Part shown: positions 13,297-25,640 of the stretch, one piece after another
Layout: every line of letters begins with the position of its first letter
Position numbering within the stretch: the first letter of the stretch is position 1
Origin: Brugia malayi
Taxonomy: Eukaryota; Nematoda; Chromadorea; Rhabditida; Onchocercidae
Assembly: GCF_000002995.4 (NCBI RefSeq)
Contig: NW_025062478.1
Location: 62,001 to 126,000, forward strand
Length of the DNA stretch: 64,000 nucleotides
Reading direction: 5' to 3'
Notes under the pieces: model-generated
Told to the model about the DNA's origin: nothing
Databases searched by the model: none
Seen by the model: only the letters and a program-made list of their open reading frames with translations
Program-made: the position numbers and the translations under genes

Positions 13297-13814
13297 GTAT
13301 TTGTTAATGTCAAAGGTGAGACAAGAAAGTGTGAGTGTGTGGATAAACAATTTTTTCGTCTCGTTGTCATCGCGTGTGACAGCATTCCCATACTTGTCGT
13401 GTTCATAGTACATATACTGCATAACTCATTCCGGCTCATATCTCATTCACCGAATTATGAAGCACTGATCCGATGCAGTACTGAGCACGGATCCGGTCCG
13501 CAGCCAATGCCGATATATTTGAAATTTCTGTCATTCAAACGGGAATGGTTTGATTTTTGCGGAATTTGCTTGCTTGCGTCGTTGATGTAATCAGATGCAA
13601 ATATGTTTGCCCCGCTGTTTCCTGCAGGAAAGATCTCTCATTTTGCCTTTACCCTTAACGCCGAAACTTCCACTGTTTGCCCTTGTCGCCTTACCTTCTA
13701 CCTTTCTTCATCCACTGACTGACTCTTTGTATGTAACTATTAATCAAATAATACTTTTGTCGAATGTTTTTTTTCTAGTTATTGTGTGTGCATACTTGTT
13801 ATATTACTTAGTAG

Positions 13815-13882
13815 ATAAGTAAGTTATGAGAGAGAGATAAGTAAGTTATGTAGAGAGAGATAAGTAAGTTATGTAGAGAGAG
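13815..13882. repeat. 22/23-bp minisatellite, 3 copies
   Basis: Three tandem copies of ATAAGTAAGTTATGTAGAGAGAG are present. The first (13815-13836) lacks one T and is 22 bp; the others (13837-13859 and 13860-13882) are 23 bp. Each copy contains GTAAGT, the 5' splice-site consensus, so spurious donors may be predicted here. Confidence 0.9.
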
Positions 13883-15858
13883 TACATTCGCGTCAAGTAA
13901 CTAAACAAATAATATTGCCTTTTGGGAGTGAAATGTCTCATTCCTCTCTGTTACATCTTGATAATCTATCTATTCATTCGCGTGTAACTCTAAGTCTCGG
14001 GTAAATCTAGGACATCTGTTAGAACGGGAGAAGAATGCTAGCTGCCCATTGTCTAACGAATGCTACCCATCTTTTGGTACTGTCCTTTTGTCGCACTCAC
14101 CTTGCTGTAATCTCTTCATTCACAGGACATATCACAAGTGCTTATCATTGTTTATCACATTTTAATACTGCTTATTGTTTATGGAAGGAGTAAACAGATG
14201 TAATGTTTGAGGACTTTCATAGGCTTTTGATTATTTCTAATTAAATTCAAATTCTTCAAAATTAAGAAATGAATGGCAGACAGAAGAACTGGAAACAGAG
14301 GCTTGATTTGGTGATTACTCGTACGCTTTATACGCTTAAGCTTTTATCAACATATGCTTAGAAACGTAACTGATACCGCATCATTCGTACGTACGTACTC
14401 GTCCAAGCGACAAACATTGCAATTCCTTAATCTCACGTATACTTTATTTCGGAAATAGTTTGCATTGTCCGTGTTAACACGCATTTATCCCAGTGGTCAG
14501 TTCTCGTCTTTTTAAATTTGACTTTAAATAATTTGAATTAGATTTTATGTTCAACAATTATTTTATATATTTCTTAGTATGATTTTTCTTATAAAGAAAC
14601 TGCAATATATTCATTTCATTTAATTCTTGAGAAAGCTAATAATTTTCTTTCCATTTTATGACTTTTTATTTTATTACTCAATCTCTTCCGGTCATTAGTT
14701 TCTTCTGTTTTTCTCTCTTAAATCTTAAATGACAATAGTAAAATATACAAAGTAGTTGTGTTCAAATGTGCAAATGTAGATAGTATTATCAACGGAATAA
14801 TTTTGATTATAGTGGATAATTTTGATAAAAATGATTGCTACACTTCTGGCATTTCCGGCACAGATCGTATTTCTGTTTTTTCCTTTTTTTTTTTCATTTA
14901 TTTCTCGTTCCTTGTTGGAAATTAAAACGATTAGTTTTTTCTTTCTTTTTTTTCCGATGGAAGGGACTTTCTTCATTGCTTTTATTTGCATCAAATATTT
15001 CTCGCAGCTATTTCCGTGGTTTTTAACTGTTTTGGAATAATTTCCGTATCTTACCTTCTCCAAAGTTGTGATTCAGTGAAGTATATGGTAGTTCATTAGG
15101 AGAAGTGTATTCTTCCTGGTCATTTCAAAAAAATTGTAGAAGTTTAAGAAATTTAATACAATTTATGTTCTAGAGGGAATTCTCTGCCATCTAATTTCTT
15201 GACACGTCGAATGAAACTTACAGGTTGAAACTTGTTAATAACTCTGCGACGGACAGATCATCGATCTAGGAGAAGCATTCTCTGTTCCCATCTTTCTTCT
15301 AGAGAGACCGGAATTAAATCCGGTTCTTTTGCTTGAGGTTAAATTCGAATTTATGTCAAAATATGTCGCAATATTGGCATGTCACAGTAAGTAAGGCTTG
15401 CAGTGTACTAAGAATATTTCCTCTCTGATCGATTGCTAATGTCATTAACGTTCGTTGATTCCGCATCATTTCTGTTCCATAAAAGTATGCGCTTTTGACG
15501 CTCTCGTCGCATTTCAATGTCCACTTTGATGGGACACACACACAGAGAGAGACAGTTTTTTATGGATTAAATTGGATTCTAAATGTTCATTTCATGATTA
15601 TGCCTGATTTTTTGGAAAAGGAAAAACTTTTCAGAAAGAATAAATAATATTTTTGGGTGTACGTCGAAGTGGACTACTCAATGTTCTGCCGCATTTCATT
15701 TCAAATTTCGCTATACTTCTCCTCAATTAAGTGGATATATATAAACGAATAGAGGACGACTCTGTTCCTTACTTCCTTCTTCCTTCACTTTCTTATCACT
15801 TCTCATCTCTACTTCAAGTTTTTCTGCAAAAAGAAAACAACGATTGTATATCGAACAA

Positions 15859-18800
15859 ATGCCATCAATTTTACCTACCTTAGTCATTTTCTTCGGTGAG
15901 TTTCTTATTCTTTTCTTAATCTTTATTAACAAATAATTTAAATTAATAAATGCCAAGAATTCCCGAGAGTTGATAATATTTGTGTAGCATGCTCTATCAC
16001 ATTATGCTTAACAGTGTACAACATTCCATTTCTATAGAAGAAGTATCGGGAATATTCGAGAGTTTATTTGCTTGGCTTGTAGTTCGCAAGCGGTACATAT
16101 AAAAGTAAAATGTAGCAGAATTGTTATCAACAATTTTAGCATATGTTTACTACTGGTTATAAAGACATGATTTTGTTGACGAATTTATCATCAACAATAA
16201 CTCTTGATTGATTCTCATTTCCATAAATAATTGTCGCTTGATAGGTCACTGGTGCAATGCAATCTTTGCTGGTAGTAATAGCTTTGCGCAGGGTAATTTG
16301 GCAGTATTTTTCAATGCTACTTCGGCGAAATCCAGTGATGACCATCCTCTCAAGGCCAATGTACCCAATTTATGGTAGATTGAAATTTTTCTACTTATTT
16401 CATCGGATAATTTTTATGTTGCCAATAATTATTGCAGATCTGTAATTAAAATTATACACAAAAACTATTTCTGTGATTTTCCATAAAAATAAAACTTTGG
16501 AATTTTTTGCTTTTTGCCTATTTCAGTTTCATTAGAAAGGGAATGTTGTCAACTGATCAGGATCCATTCCTTTAAGGATAAAATTGAATGAAATAAAAGT
16601 TTGATTTTATTCTTGAAATGTGCAACATCTAAATATTTTCACTGAATAACTGCTTTTAGGTGTCAAGCAATGTCCAATCAAACTCAACAATTAATACCTA
16701 TCAAAGAAGCTCACTTTATAAGAGATCTAGACAAGGAAGTTTTCCCAGCGCTTATTAACAATCAGACACGGGCAATTTTAGAATTTGGCAATACATCAGT
16801 TTTGAGTGCTGGAAGATATCGCTGTGAAATTACCACCGAAGAAAATGAATTAGTGTGGGGATGGTTATTTGTAAATAGTTAGTTAGTTTTTTGTTGGAAC
16901 AATTTAGTGCTTCTCAAAAGTTTTCACAGAAAGGAAAGATTCGATAAAACTTTCTGTCCCACTTTGGTGTTTTTAATAAAGCATTAAAAGAGATTTACAA
17001 ATGTTACTGCTTGGTAATAATTTCATGTGTGTCACATTACAGTGCGCCCAATCTTTCATGTGAATCACTCGAAAATATTGGATGCAGTGGGTGACAATCA
17101 TTTCCGTGTTAGAGCTTCAGTTCTAAGGGTAACGGAAGGCGAAACAGTAACGCTGAGTTGTCCAGTACGAGGCTTTCCGGAACCAACTATTCAGTGGTAT
17201 AAAAATGATATACCTGTTGGTGAGTTATATGGTCGTAGATATCAGTCAGAATTTACCGGTGATTGCCACAATCAGAAATGAAAAACTGGTTTTTAAGTTG
17301 ATCAGAAACAAACATTTCAGTAGTCTGAAAAAAAGAAAAAACAATTTAACTTTATAGTTCTGACAGATTAAATGCATTTGTTAAAAGAATTTTTAATTAC
17401 TTACAACTTTTTACCCATTGGAGTGCAAATTGTTATAGCATCGACGGAGCAAATAACCTTCTTAGAGAGGGATTTGCAAATTGCAAAAGTGGAATTTGAT
17501 GATGAAGGAGTTTATTCATGTGTCGCGCAAAATTCATTTTCCATATTTATTGATGGCAAAAATATCCTATGGGAGTCACGGTTGGATCGTGAACTTAAGG
17601 TGAAAAGTAAGTTTTTTTTTGTGCGCTCTTAGTTTAGTAATTCAAGCATTGAGGCTAATTTATTTCCTTAAAGTCAACGAGAATAAAGTAAGTTCTTAAC
17701 TGTATTCCCTCAAATCTTCCTACATCACTTATGTAAATTAAAAATATTTGATTGGCGAAATTTGATGTAAAGGAAGAATGACATGAAAAAAGATTAAAAA
17801 TTTGTTGAAAGTAAGGAATGAGAGGATTGATTTAGCAACTCTAAATTATAGCATAGAAAGAAAGAAAATAATTTGAGGAAGTAATTTCTTAACTTATTTT
17901 TAAAATAATTCTATGGGGAATTTAGATCTTTAAAAATCGCCTTCTTTTCGAAATATCACTTAGTTGCTTTTTGTTAGTTATTCCAAAAATGAAGTTGTAT
18001 GGTAATAACTTCCAAATATTTGTCATTAATGCGTGCAGTAAGTCAGTCGAAACCTAAAATATATATCAGAAGATGAAGTCCTCAACTTTTATGGCAGCAA
18101 GAGAGAAGCAAAGTGGGAAAACTGAAAAATTAATGTATCTTTTTCCAATGTTCCAAATTTGTAGGTAGTTAACGACATTGTTTGTGTTGTTCAGAGAAAG
18201 GAATCGAACCTGGTTTTTATCAAATCTTTTTTATGTTGAAGTTCAATTTAAAAAGACACAGCTAAGCATTCCTAGAAAGTTAACATATCATTGGCTAATT
18301 CTGAAAATAAACGTGTTACATCATCCGTCTCCGGTAATCTGTATATCCGGTAATCTGTTTTGTTTTAGAAGAGATGAAATAGTAGTTAGGAAAAAATCTA
18401 TTTGTTGATTTCTTCGCTTTGTTAATCTGTAAAAATTCTCCTTTCTACCGCAAACCAAGATAGTAGTGCAGTACTGTGAACATAAACTATCAAATGTAGT
18501 ATTCATCTACGCCAACTTTTCACTTTTAAAATTTAACTGTTTGCAACTATTTCACTTTTTTATTTTGCGACACTAATAAGAATTTATTTCAGAAGAATAC
18601 TTCAATGCTAGATTACACTAAAAAATTCATTTTTAATATGGAAATCGGTAAAAGAGATAGTTTTATTGGATTCTGAGCAATTCGTATTTGCAATCTTGAT
18701 GTTTGCTGTAGTTTAACAGTTTATCATTTCAAATTTCAAAGTAAACATTGATGAAATATTATTGTAGCTTATTTGTGCTGATTAAATTCTAATTTTCTAG

Positions 18801-19216
18801 GCTCGTATAGATGGATTTATCCACTTATAGTTATCATTATCATATTGTTATTGTTATTCATCATCATTTATGCATGTTCAGCTTTCAATCGCTACAAAAC
18901 GTACAATGTGGAAAAACGCGAAAGGTAAATTTTTATTTCTTTTACTTTGTTTACACTTCTATATAAGTCAGACATTCTTTATTCATTGACTATTGTAATA
19001 AGTATTAGTGAAAACAGAAGAGAACTATCATACTACCTCTACAGCTACAGATAGATAGCCAGGTAAGCTAGGTAAGCCAGGTGAGTGAGTGCTGCATTGA
19101 AATTTGTTCATGTGTGTGTCACTTGCAGACGAAAGAAGCGACAAACAAATGTTGGTTACAACGAAAATATGTCACAACAGCAACCAATCCTAGGTTATAA
19201 TAACGAATTGGATTAA
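15859..19216 (+). CDS. Two-Ig-domain single-pass membrane protein
   Basis: Seven exons join in phase to a complete 313-residue protein: 15859-15895, 16245-16374, 16660-16877, 17043-17219, 17439-17606, 18801-18924 and 19129-19216. Residues 1-21 look like a signal peptide (MPSILPTLVIFF core, cleavage after NAIFA). Ig domain 1 (about 25-128) has the cysteine pair Cys57 (after LW) and Cys111 (in GRYRCEI) but no obvious core Trp. Ig domain 2 (about 150-228) is a canonical I-set: TLSCPVRGFPEPTIQWYK with Cys168 and Trp180, then DDEGVYSCVAQNSF with Cys215. An uncharged helix at about 249-270 follows, then a basic tail with RRKKRQ ending at TAA. This layout resembles nematode ZIG-type or other small neuronal Ig adhesion proteins; the exact orthologue is not identified. 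Exon 5 could instead start at 17424, adding five residues. AATAAA lies at 19287-19292. Confidence 0.85.
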
Positions 19217-20853
19217 AATAATGGGAAGACAGTGATCATAGCATTTCCTTTCTTTCAGTTCTTTTCTTGAATCACTGCCATTCAGCAATAAAAAATAATG
19301 ACGAAAATAACGATCCGGAAATCAATTCCTGTTTTATAAAATTTGGAATTGTTTAATTTTTTAGTAGTATTTAGAAATATATGTTTTTATCTAACTTTCT
19401 GTTACTGATACGTCAATATTTGCTTACTTATGTGTGCCTCGAAGTTCTTCATTCTGCCCACTTAAAAAATTCTTTTTTTTTTTTTTCGTTTTGATTATGA
19501 TTTTAAAGTATGCATAACTTTCTGTTGTATTGATTGAATTCTATTAAATGATTCATATTCGAAGATATCAAATCTATCTTATCTGAGTTATTCCATCCAC
19601 ACAAGTCTGCTCTTCACATCTCTTCCTGAAGGGAACACATACAAAATTTGTTTCTTTCTTCTCATTAATGTTCTTTTATTGATTGAAATTTTGAAAATTA
19701 ATGTATGAAAGTTCAATTTTCTTCTGGCAAACTGCCACAACTTTCAGCCTTTTTTAAAGCTTTCTTTAAATTTTACCTTTATTACATTCATTGCTGCTAA
19801 GTCACCACCACCACCATCATCATCACATCATCATCATCACATCATCATCATCACATCATCATCATCATCCACCATCATTATCATCATCACCATCATTATC
19901 ATCATCACCATCATTATCATCATAATCATCATTATCCTTATCACCGTCTTTTTGCCACTCGTTTCTTTCTGTATATCTCATATATGTGAGTACCTTATGT
20001 CAATAAATCTCAATTTTTTATTTGTTTTTCTTTTAGATTAATAAAAACTAAAGTTGAAAGAGGAAATGTAAAGAAAATTTAGTATTAGCATTTATTACGT
20101 TACAATCCGTTCTACAAGTGTTATATTAAGGGAAAGATAATTGGGGAGAGAGAGAGAGAATATTTTTGAGAAACATTAAAAATTCTTTATTTTGTTTTAA
20201 ATGTTTTAAATGTGATATGGCTTGTGTCATTTCCACAAACAACGAGCAATCTTTTTCTACAAGGCAACGATATGTGCATTTTATAGTTATTGCTTATATC
20301 AGTTGATCATCCTCTCGTGGGGAAATATCGGTCCTTCCTTTTCTTTTTTTTTTTCCAAATTTCTATAAAAATCATAAATCAATGTTTGATTAATTTTGCT
20401 ATTTTTTCTTTGAACTGAGATATGCAGGCATTTCTCTTTTCTTGTTATTTTGATATTTTATATGTTGCTATGATAGTAAATTCCTTCTTTAAAATTTCTT
20501 TGAAATGTTTTGAATTCAGCTGGATGGAAAAAGTTAGCCTTTGAGGAATGTCTTAGAAGAAGAGGATTTAAATTTTTAGATGTCAACATTGAATTCAATA
20601 TTTAAGCACTTCCATTTATGAAATTCTAAATGCAGAAAGTATAAATTCGAGCAACATGTTATCAATCAAACAATAATTAAAAAATCATGAACTAATTTTT
20701 TTATTCGTCCGTCCTCTTCGCATTGTCGTAGTTCAGATAAAATGCAATTATTAGTTGAATTTGCTTGGTTAATTACTTTACTTCTCAATGCTAAATTTTG
20801 AGATTTTCCAGTCCTTCAGTTTTGTAGCTTGAAACTCAGAAAGTATCACACTT
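19217..20853. other. Intergenic, convergent gene ends
   Basis: This interval separates two converging genes. It holds the 3' UTR and AATAAA (19287-19292) of the Ig gene, the CAT-rich repeat block at 19802-19937, and the probable poly(A) signal of the ShK gene (TTTATT on the plus strand at 20700-20705, about 150 nt past its stop). I see no other gene. Confidence 0.6.
19802..19937. repeat. CAT-triplet compound repeat
   Basis: The block has two layers. About 19815-19868 consists of 14-bp ATCATCATCATCAC units. At 19870-19923 there are three identical 18-bp units, CACCATCATTATCATCAT, starting at 19870, 19888 and 19906. It is flanked by degenerate CAC/CAT triplets and is non-coding. Confidence 0.9.
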
Positions 20854-22673
20854 TTAAGTGTCAACCAGGTGACACGACGAGCAGGTCCTCTTGCAGACGG
20901 TCTGCATGAGTCGCCGGTAAGTCCGGTGGTTGCACAGTGACTGGTTGCAGTCCGGTGCCACATCTCGACACCTTGTCACATCCTTTGTTATACCATCAAC
21001 GATTTGATTGGGTGTTCCTGGTCGATAACCTGCGAATTGTTCATTTACCGATTTGATAGGAACAAACGATACTGATAATTGTGAAAAGTATTGCAAAAAT
21101 TTATAAAAATTCTTCTAGAGTTTGCGAATTATGAAACGACGAAGTAACTTTCTAAACTAACTTTAAGAGTGTGTGAATTGATTTACTTTTATTATCTTCA
21201 ATATAATGTATTATTTGAAACTCTTGAAATACTTTCTGAATTAAAAGTGAAAGTAATTTAAGGTTCTATTTGCTGCCACTTCATCTCAAATTTCAGCACA
21301 TTACTTATAATTTCTATTTCTAACTGACGTTGCTGACGTTCAAACCTGAGTGACATAAGCCGCACGTTCTCGGACATTCTCTACGCATCAGATGTGCATA
21401 CATTCGTTCGCTGCACAAATATCGTTTGCCTAAATTATTTGATGAATTTTCATACCTCAAAATATGATAGCAATGAAGCAGTAGAATCAGTGCAATGGAA
21501 TTCGATAAATTTGAATGCATTGAAATTTTACAGAAATACTTGTTAAATTCGAATACTTATATTCGAATACCTTCACAATCTGTTGATGAATCAACGCATA
21601 CAGTTTGTTTCCAGTTTTTTGTTACGGAATGTGGCATAACTGTGGATGACAATGTAGCCATTAACTCTTCCATAATTTCTTCCTCTCCCTCTCCCTCTTC
21701 CTCTTCCTCTTCTTCCACTTGATCAGTAGTTGTTTCTAATTCAGAATACTCGAAATTATCTTTATCTTCACCATCTTCCACATCAACAACTTCTAAAGTA
21801 ACTTTTTACCGGATGGCCAGAATCAAGCATACTGTTACGGATGATTCATGCACATTTATGATTTTAAATATAATATATGATCTTACTGCAATGATCTAAA
21901 TATCGTAACATTCCATTTTATTGCTACTGCAGTTCTATGAATTATGACATTCCCCGTAATTCCTAATCTAATTTTGAAGTAAATGTAATATTATTGTAAG
22001 ACAATACATACATATATAATCTCAGAACAATTAACAAAGTGCTTAATTAGTTTAAAAAGTAAGTTCGAGATGAATCGATCGCTTAATTAGAACTAGTTGA
22101 GTAGCAGTAGTAGTAGTAGTGATAGTATCACAGACCTATATCAGATTCTTTCTTATGTCGGTACTGATCCAGGATGTCACTTTTCGGATTATCTTCACAT
22201 AGACCGCACGTCCTACAAACTGAGTGATTCATAAACCGGCAAGTAAGTGAAATGTTAAATTCATCGCTTTTCTTTCTTTCAAACTGATTCTGATTTACGG
22301 ATTACTGTTCAAAACCATTCACATAATCAGGAAAACATAAGCCAGTATTAATCGTAGTGCTTTTTTAAATTGAAGAGATAATCTCTCATCCATTACTGTA
22401 TGAATGCTAATTAGTTCCGAAAAAATAATCCGGCTAAACAGACAGAAGTAAGATATATATAGAAAGATGCAATGATATCGATATAAAATATACTTACTTT
22501 TTACAAACTGATTGCATGACACTGTGAAATGCATTGCTTTGACACATGTCACTTCTCCGTTTACAATGCCGTGACTTATCTGCGCAAATAATTTGAAATC
22601 CTCCTTTGACATCAGTTATCGAAATGATTAGCAGAAACAGAAGCAGCAAACAGTTCTTCAGAAGATTACGCAT
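20854..22673 (-). CDS. Secreted protein with three ShK domains
   Basis: Five minus-strand exons join in phase: 22673-22498, 22212-22136, 21792-21571, 21429-21346 and 21071-20854, giving about 258 residues. The start ATG lies three bases past a TTATTGCAG acceptor, which suits spliced-leader trans-splicing. Residues 1-24 form a signal peptide with a long leucine core. ShK1 follows at once (residues 30-64), with CADKSRHC in exon 1 and KTCGLC in exon 2. A very acidic linker contains about seven consecutive Glu. ShK2 (CVDSSTDC, then RECPRTCGLC) is split between exons 3 and 4, and ShK3 (CRDVAPDC, then VCKRTCSSC) ends the protein. All three have six cysteines. ShK domains in nematodes occur in secreted and cuticle proteins, some acting on potassium channels or host immunity; the role here is inferred only. 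The last exon could instead start at 21029. The donor at 22135 (GTCTGT) is weak, so two separate transcripts remain possible. Confidence 0.8.
22101..22120. repeat. (AGT)n short repeat
   Basis: About six AGT/AGC triplets in a row, just past exon 2 of the ShK gene in its intron. Confidence 0.7.
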
Positions 22674-22680
22674 TTTCTGC
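22673..22680 (-). promoter_or_regulatory. Candidate trans-splice acceptor of ShK gene
   Basis: On the minus strand the sequence AATTTTATTGCAG sits directly before AAAATG, the start of the signal peptide. Nematode spliced-leader addition typically uses such an acceptor a few bases upstream of the first ATG. A cis-spliced non-coding 5' exon is the alternative. Confidence 0.5.
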
Positions 22681-23786
22681 AATAAAATTCAGTTGTACTT
22701 GTTGATTATCATAATAAACAACAATGGTGATTAGCTGATGGAACTAAATTATGCAAGCACTTTGCGCCCTGTAAACTTTGCTCATTTCTGCCAAATTCAG
22801 CAATGACCAATGATGGTAGTAGCACTTGTGCAGTCAGTGTCGTCAAACCGATTGCTATTGTTGTTGGGCGGACAGTGGTCATCTCACCTTGACTGTCGTC
22901 CCACTCACTTTGTTGACTTTAGTGACCGTCGGATTTAGTTTGGATGGATAACGAACGACTCAGACTTGAATATTCGTACATACTGCACTTCCTTCTTCCT
23001 TTCTTTCTCTCTCCCTCTCCCTCTCTCTTTCTAAATTTATATTTTATATCTGTTAATAAAATTTACATCTGTTATTTATGTTTTTTAATTTTTAGCAAGA
23101 TATAATTCAATGTTGAGAAATGAATGAAGAAATGAAGTGCAATTTTTTTGTATTGCAATTGAAATTTTATTCAACTTCTTAGTTTTTGTTTCAAGCGGTT
23201 ATTTGATTCTTTCTCTTCGGGTCACAGGTCAAGATAAATGACATTAAAGAAAACAAATTGCCATACTAATTAGGTCAGATTCAACGTGAAATATGAATCA
23301 ACACTTTAATGATAACTTTTTCCTTTTATTTAAATAAATACAACTTCTCTACTTCATAAGCATCGATGAGAAAGTATTGGTCGTTGTTTAGAAAAGAGAA
23401 ATTAAAAATACTTTTCATCTATTGCAGATCTTTTTACTTTAATTTCAGCATTTAATTGGAAAATTTTTTTTTTGACCAAGGAGTTATTTCAATTAAATAT
23501 TAAATACTAAACAGTATACCCAAGTATACTTTACTGGAATCAGAATTACAAGTTGCCACCTTTGTTTACAACAAATGTATAATTTGATCTGAAATGGATG
23601 AATTTCATTTAACATTCCGGTTGACATTTTATTTCTGTTTATCTGTCCTTGTGATCGCCTATCTTTCTGTAAGATCAACGAAATTGATTGATAGTAATTG
23701 CAATTTTTGTTTATCACTTTACATTTATGGATAATTTATAAACAAACAATTTCGTTTGTTTTTTTTACTTCACGCAAAAGATAACA
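22681..23786. other. Intergenic, no gene seen
   Basis: This is upstream of the ShK gene on one side and of a candidate small plus-strand gene on the other, so promoters are expected here. The stretch 22790-22970 is less AT-rich than its surroundings. A CT tract lies near 22992-23032. I see no supportable exon. Confidence 0.5.
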
Positions 23787-24488
23787 ATGAATATTTCATT
23801 ATTTACTGTTTCATTTGTAAGAAATTTTCGAGTATTTCAAAATTGTCCACTTGAATTTGACCTCTTTAGAACTTCAGTTGCTATTAACTTGGCTCTATTT
23901 AACAATGCTTGGCCAGCAGCAATGCGATACAATCTTACCATCTCAGAGTCATATTTACCTGGTAAAACATTTATTTTCCTTCATGAATTGCCCTATGAAG
24001 TTCCATTACTTTTCGATTAAATTACAACAATGCACGTGAAGGTAAACAAGGCTAAAAAGAGAAATAGACGCGAAAAAGTTAAATTTCAATTGATACCGAC
24101 CGATAGAGTGCAGATTAATTAATTAATTAATTAATTACACAAATATTTTTTATTGCAGTAAAATTTATTATGTTTTATTTTCGGAAAACATAATCCTTTA
24201 TCACAATGGATATTCATCCAGCAACAATATTTGTTCTACACTTGGCTTTCAAGCGCAGTTAGTCAAATGATTGATGGTTGAAATGATATTTTTAATCCAT
24301 TATTCTATTTAAAAGCAATTCATTCATATGAAATGTGTGAAATTTCAGTTTGTTGCAGTGAAATAATCAAAAAACTACAACTATCAAAAGAAGCACATGG
24401 TGAAAAGGGGCGCAAATGTGTTGAAGGTCGTGGCGTCACGGTTAAACAAAAAAGCAACAAAAAGCAAAAGGCTAACAATATTGAATGA
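23787..24488 (+). CDS. Candidate small two-exon gene, unknown
   Basis: I do not recognise this product. Exon 1 (23787-23961) starts at an ATG shortly after a T-rich tract ending in CAAAAG and stays open for 58 codons to a donor, CCTG|GTAAAA. Exon 2 (24349-24488) begins after AAATTTCAG, keeps the phase and ends at TGA. The join gives 104 residues. The second exon reads VCCSEIIKKLQLSKEAHGEK, then a very basic tail rich in Lys and Asn. AATAAA lies at 24627-24632, about 140 nt past the stop, which fits a 3' end. There is no clear signal peptide, although the first ten residues are hydrophobic. Exon 1 might instead begin at an internal CTCTTTAG acceptor near 23868. It could be chance. Confidence 0.33.
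24115..24136. repeat. (TTAA)n microsatellite
   Basis: A run of TTAA/ATTA tetranucleotides inside the intron of the candidate small gene. Confidence 0.8.
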
Positions 24489-25590
24489 AGTTTAGTCTAA
24501 AATTGAATCCTTTCCCATCCATTAAAATTATTGCTTTTTCAATTTGCTAAAAATATTAAAAAGATATTTTGATAATTAGTACCGTAACGAAAAATCGGTC
24601 AACAATGTCCACATTTAAACACTGTAAATAAATAGAACTGATAATTTCAAATCTTTTTTTTAATTACCTTAAATATTTTTTTTACAAATTTATCATTTCC
24701 TTAGTTTGTATGCTTACTATTTTATATTTATAATTGATATAATGCAACAGGTGGCCGTGCATATATTAGTTGCATTAATGAGGCGATAGCCTTAACTTTA
24801 TTTAGTCATCAGATTGACAGCAAATGATGGAATTAATACTAATTAGTCTTATTCTGTACATCTTTTTTGAACTCAGCGATTGCATCTTCGCTACGATACT
24901 TACAAATTATCACTTAATTCATTTCTTGTCATTTAGCATTTTCTTATTAGTTGTAATGAAATTAATAATTACAAAATCCTACCAAATGGAAGTGTTCGAC
25001 ATTGTGAATAGCTTGAAAATAAAAGAAAGCTTTACAGATGGATATTCTATGACACAAATGTGACATTAATGACCAAATATGGTAGTGTCTAACTCATCTA
25101 ATTGTATTTAAACAAAGTGATCTGCTTTAACTGATTTGATATGTATCTCACTGGCAAAACATTGCAAAATTCCAAAAAATTCAGTTTTTAAAAATATTCT
25201 CCTCTGATTCATATTATAATGCTGGAATACATCTTTTCCATGAATACATCTACATTTCGAGAAATAAATGATGCATTCAAAATTAAAATACACATTTTTC
25301 TTCTCAAATATTTTACACGAAAAAATCCTTTACAAATTTTCCATTTTTTCCACGTAGTTAAATATATGGAATTTATGGGATGAAATTTGAATTTGTGTTC
25401 GAAAGATGAAATGCTTTCAAGTTCTTTTTCGAAGGTACACTTTCTTTCCTTTATTTTTTTCCTAGCAGTGAAACTGATGAAGTTGTCATTTCAATTCTAG
25501 CTAGGAATACAACTAGCTATAAGCTGAAAGTATTGTGGAGGGAAAGGTAAGTCAATATTTTCAAGTATTTGTTTCTTCTTTGAGAAAAAG

Positions 25591-25640
25591 CGAAAGGAAG
25601 AAGAAAAGGAGAGGAAAAGAGAGAGAGAGAGAGAGAGAAG
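25591..25640. repeat. GA-rich repeat
   Basis: A purine tract (GAAAG/GAGG words leading into a GA dinucleotide run), non-coding. Confidence 0.8.

Larger units (their letters stand above)
12997..15858. other. No gene seen; simple repeats
   Basis: Both strands carry short open stretches (for example 13339-13590 and 13595-13822 plus, 14725-15063 minus) without splice signals, family motifs or a sensible composition. The last of these is mostly the complement of T-rich runs. The interval contains a CT tract (13261-13296), a 22/23-bp minisatellite (13815-13882) and a short CGTA repeat near 14388. The left half (about 12.6-14.4 kb) is less AT-rich than most of the window, which may mark regulatory or old coding sequence. 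The right end is the probable promoter side of the Ig-domain gene. Confidence 0.5.

Noticed and set aside
14725..15063. 112-codon minus-strand ORF
   Set aside because: Its Lys-rich protein is the complement of T-rich runs on the plus strand; no start context or family.
18194..18212. T-loop-like GGTTCGATTCC on the minus strand suggesting a tRNA
   Set aside because: The bases flanking the loop do not form the required 5-bp stem, and no acceptor or anticodon arm lies at the right distance.
21347..21520. Apparent start and signal peptide (MHSNLSNSIALILLL) for the second ShK segment
   Set aside because: Treating 21570-21430 as an intron joins CVDSSTDC to the remaining four cysteines in phase and restores a complete ShK domain; the apparent start lies in that intron.
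24824..25063. 79-codon ORF with a signal-peptide-like start
   Set aside because: Hydrophobic over most of its length in AT-rich sequence, with no supporting splice or homology signal.
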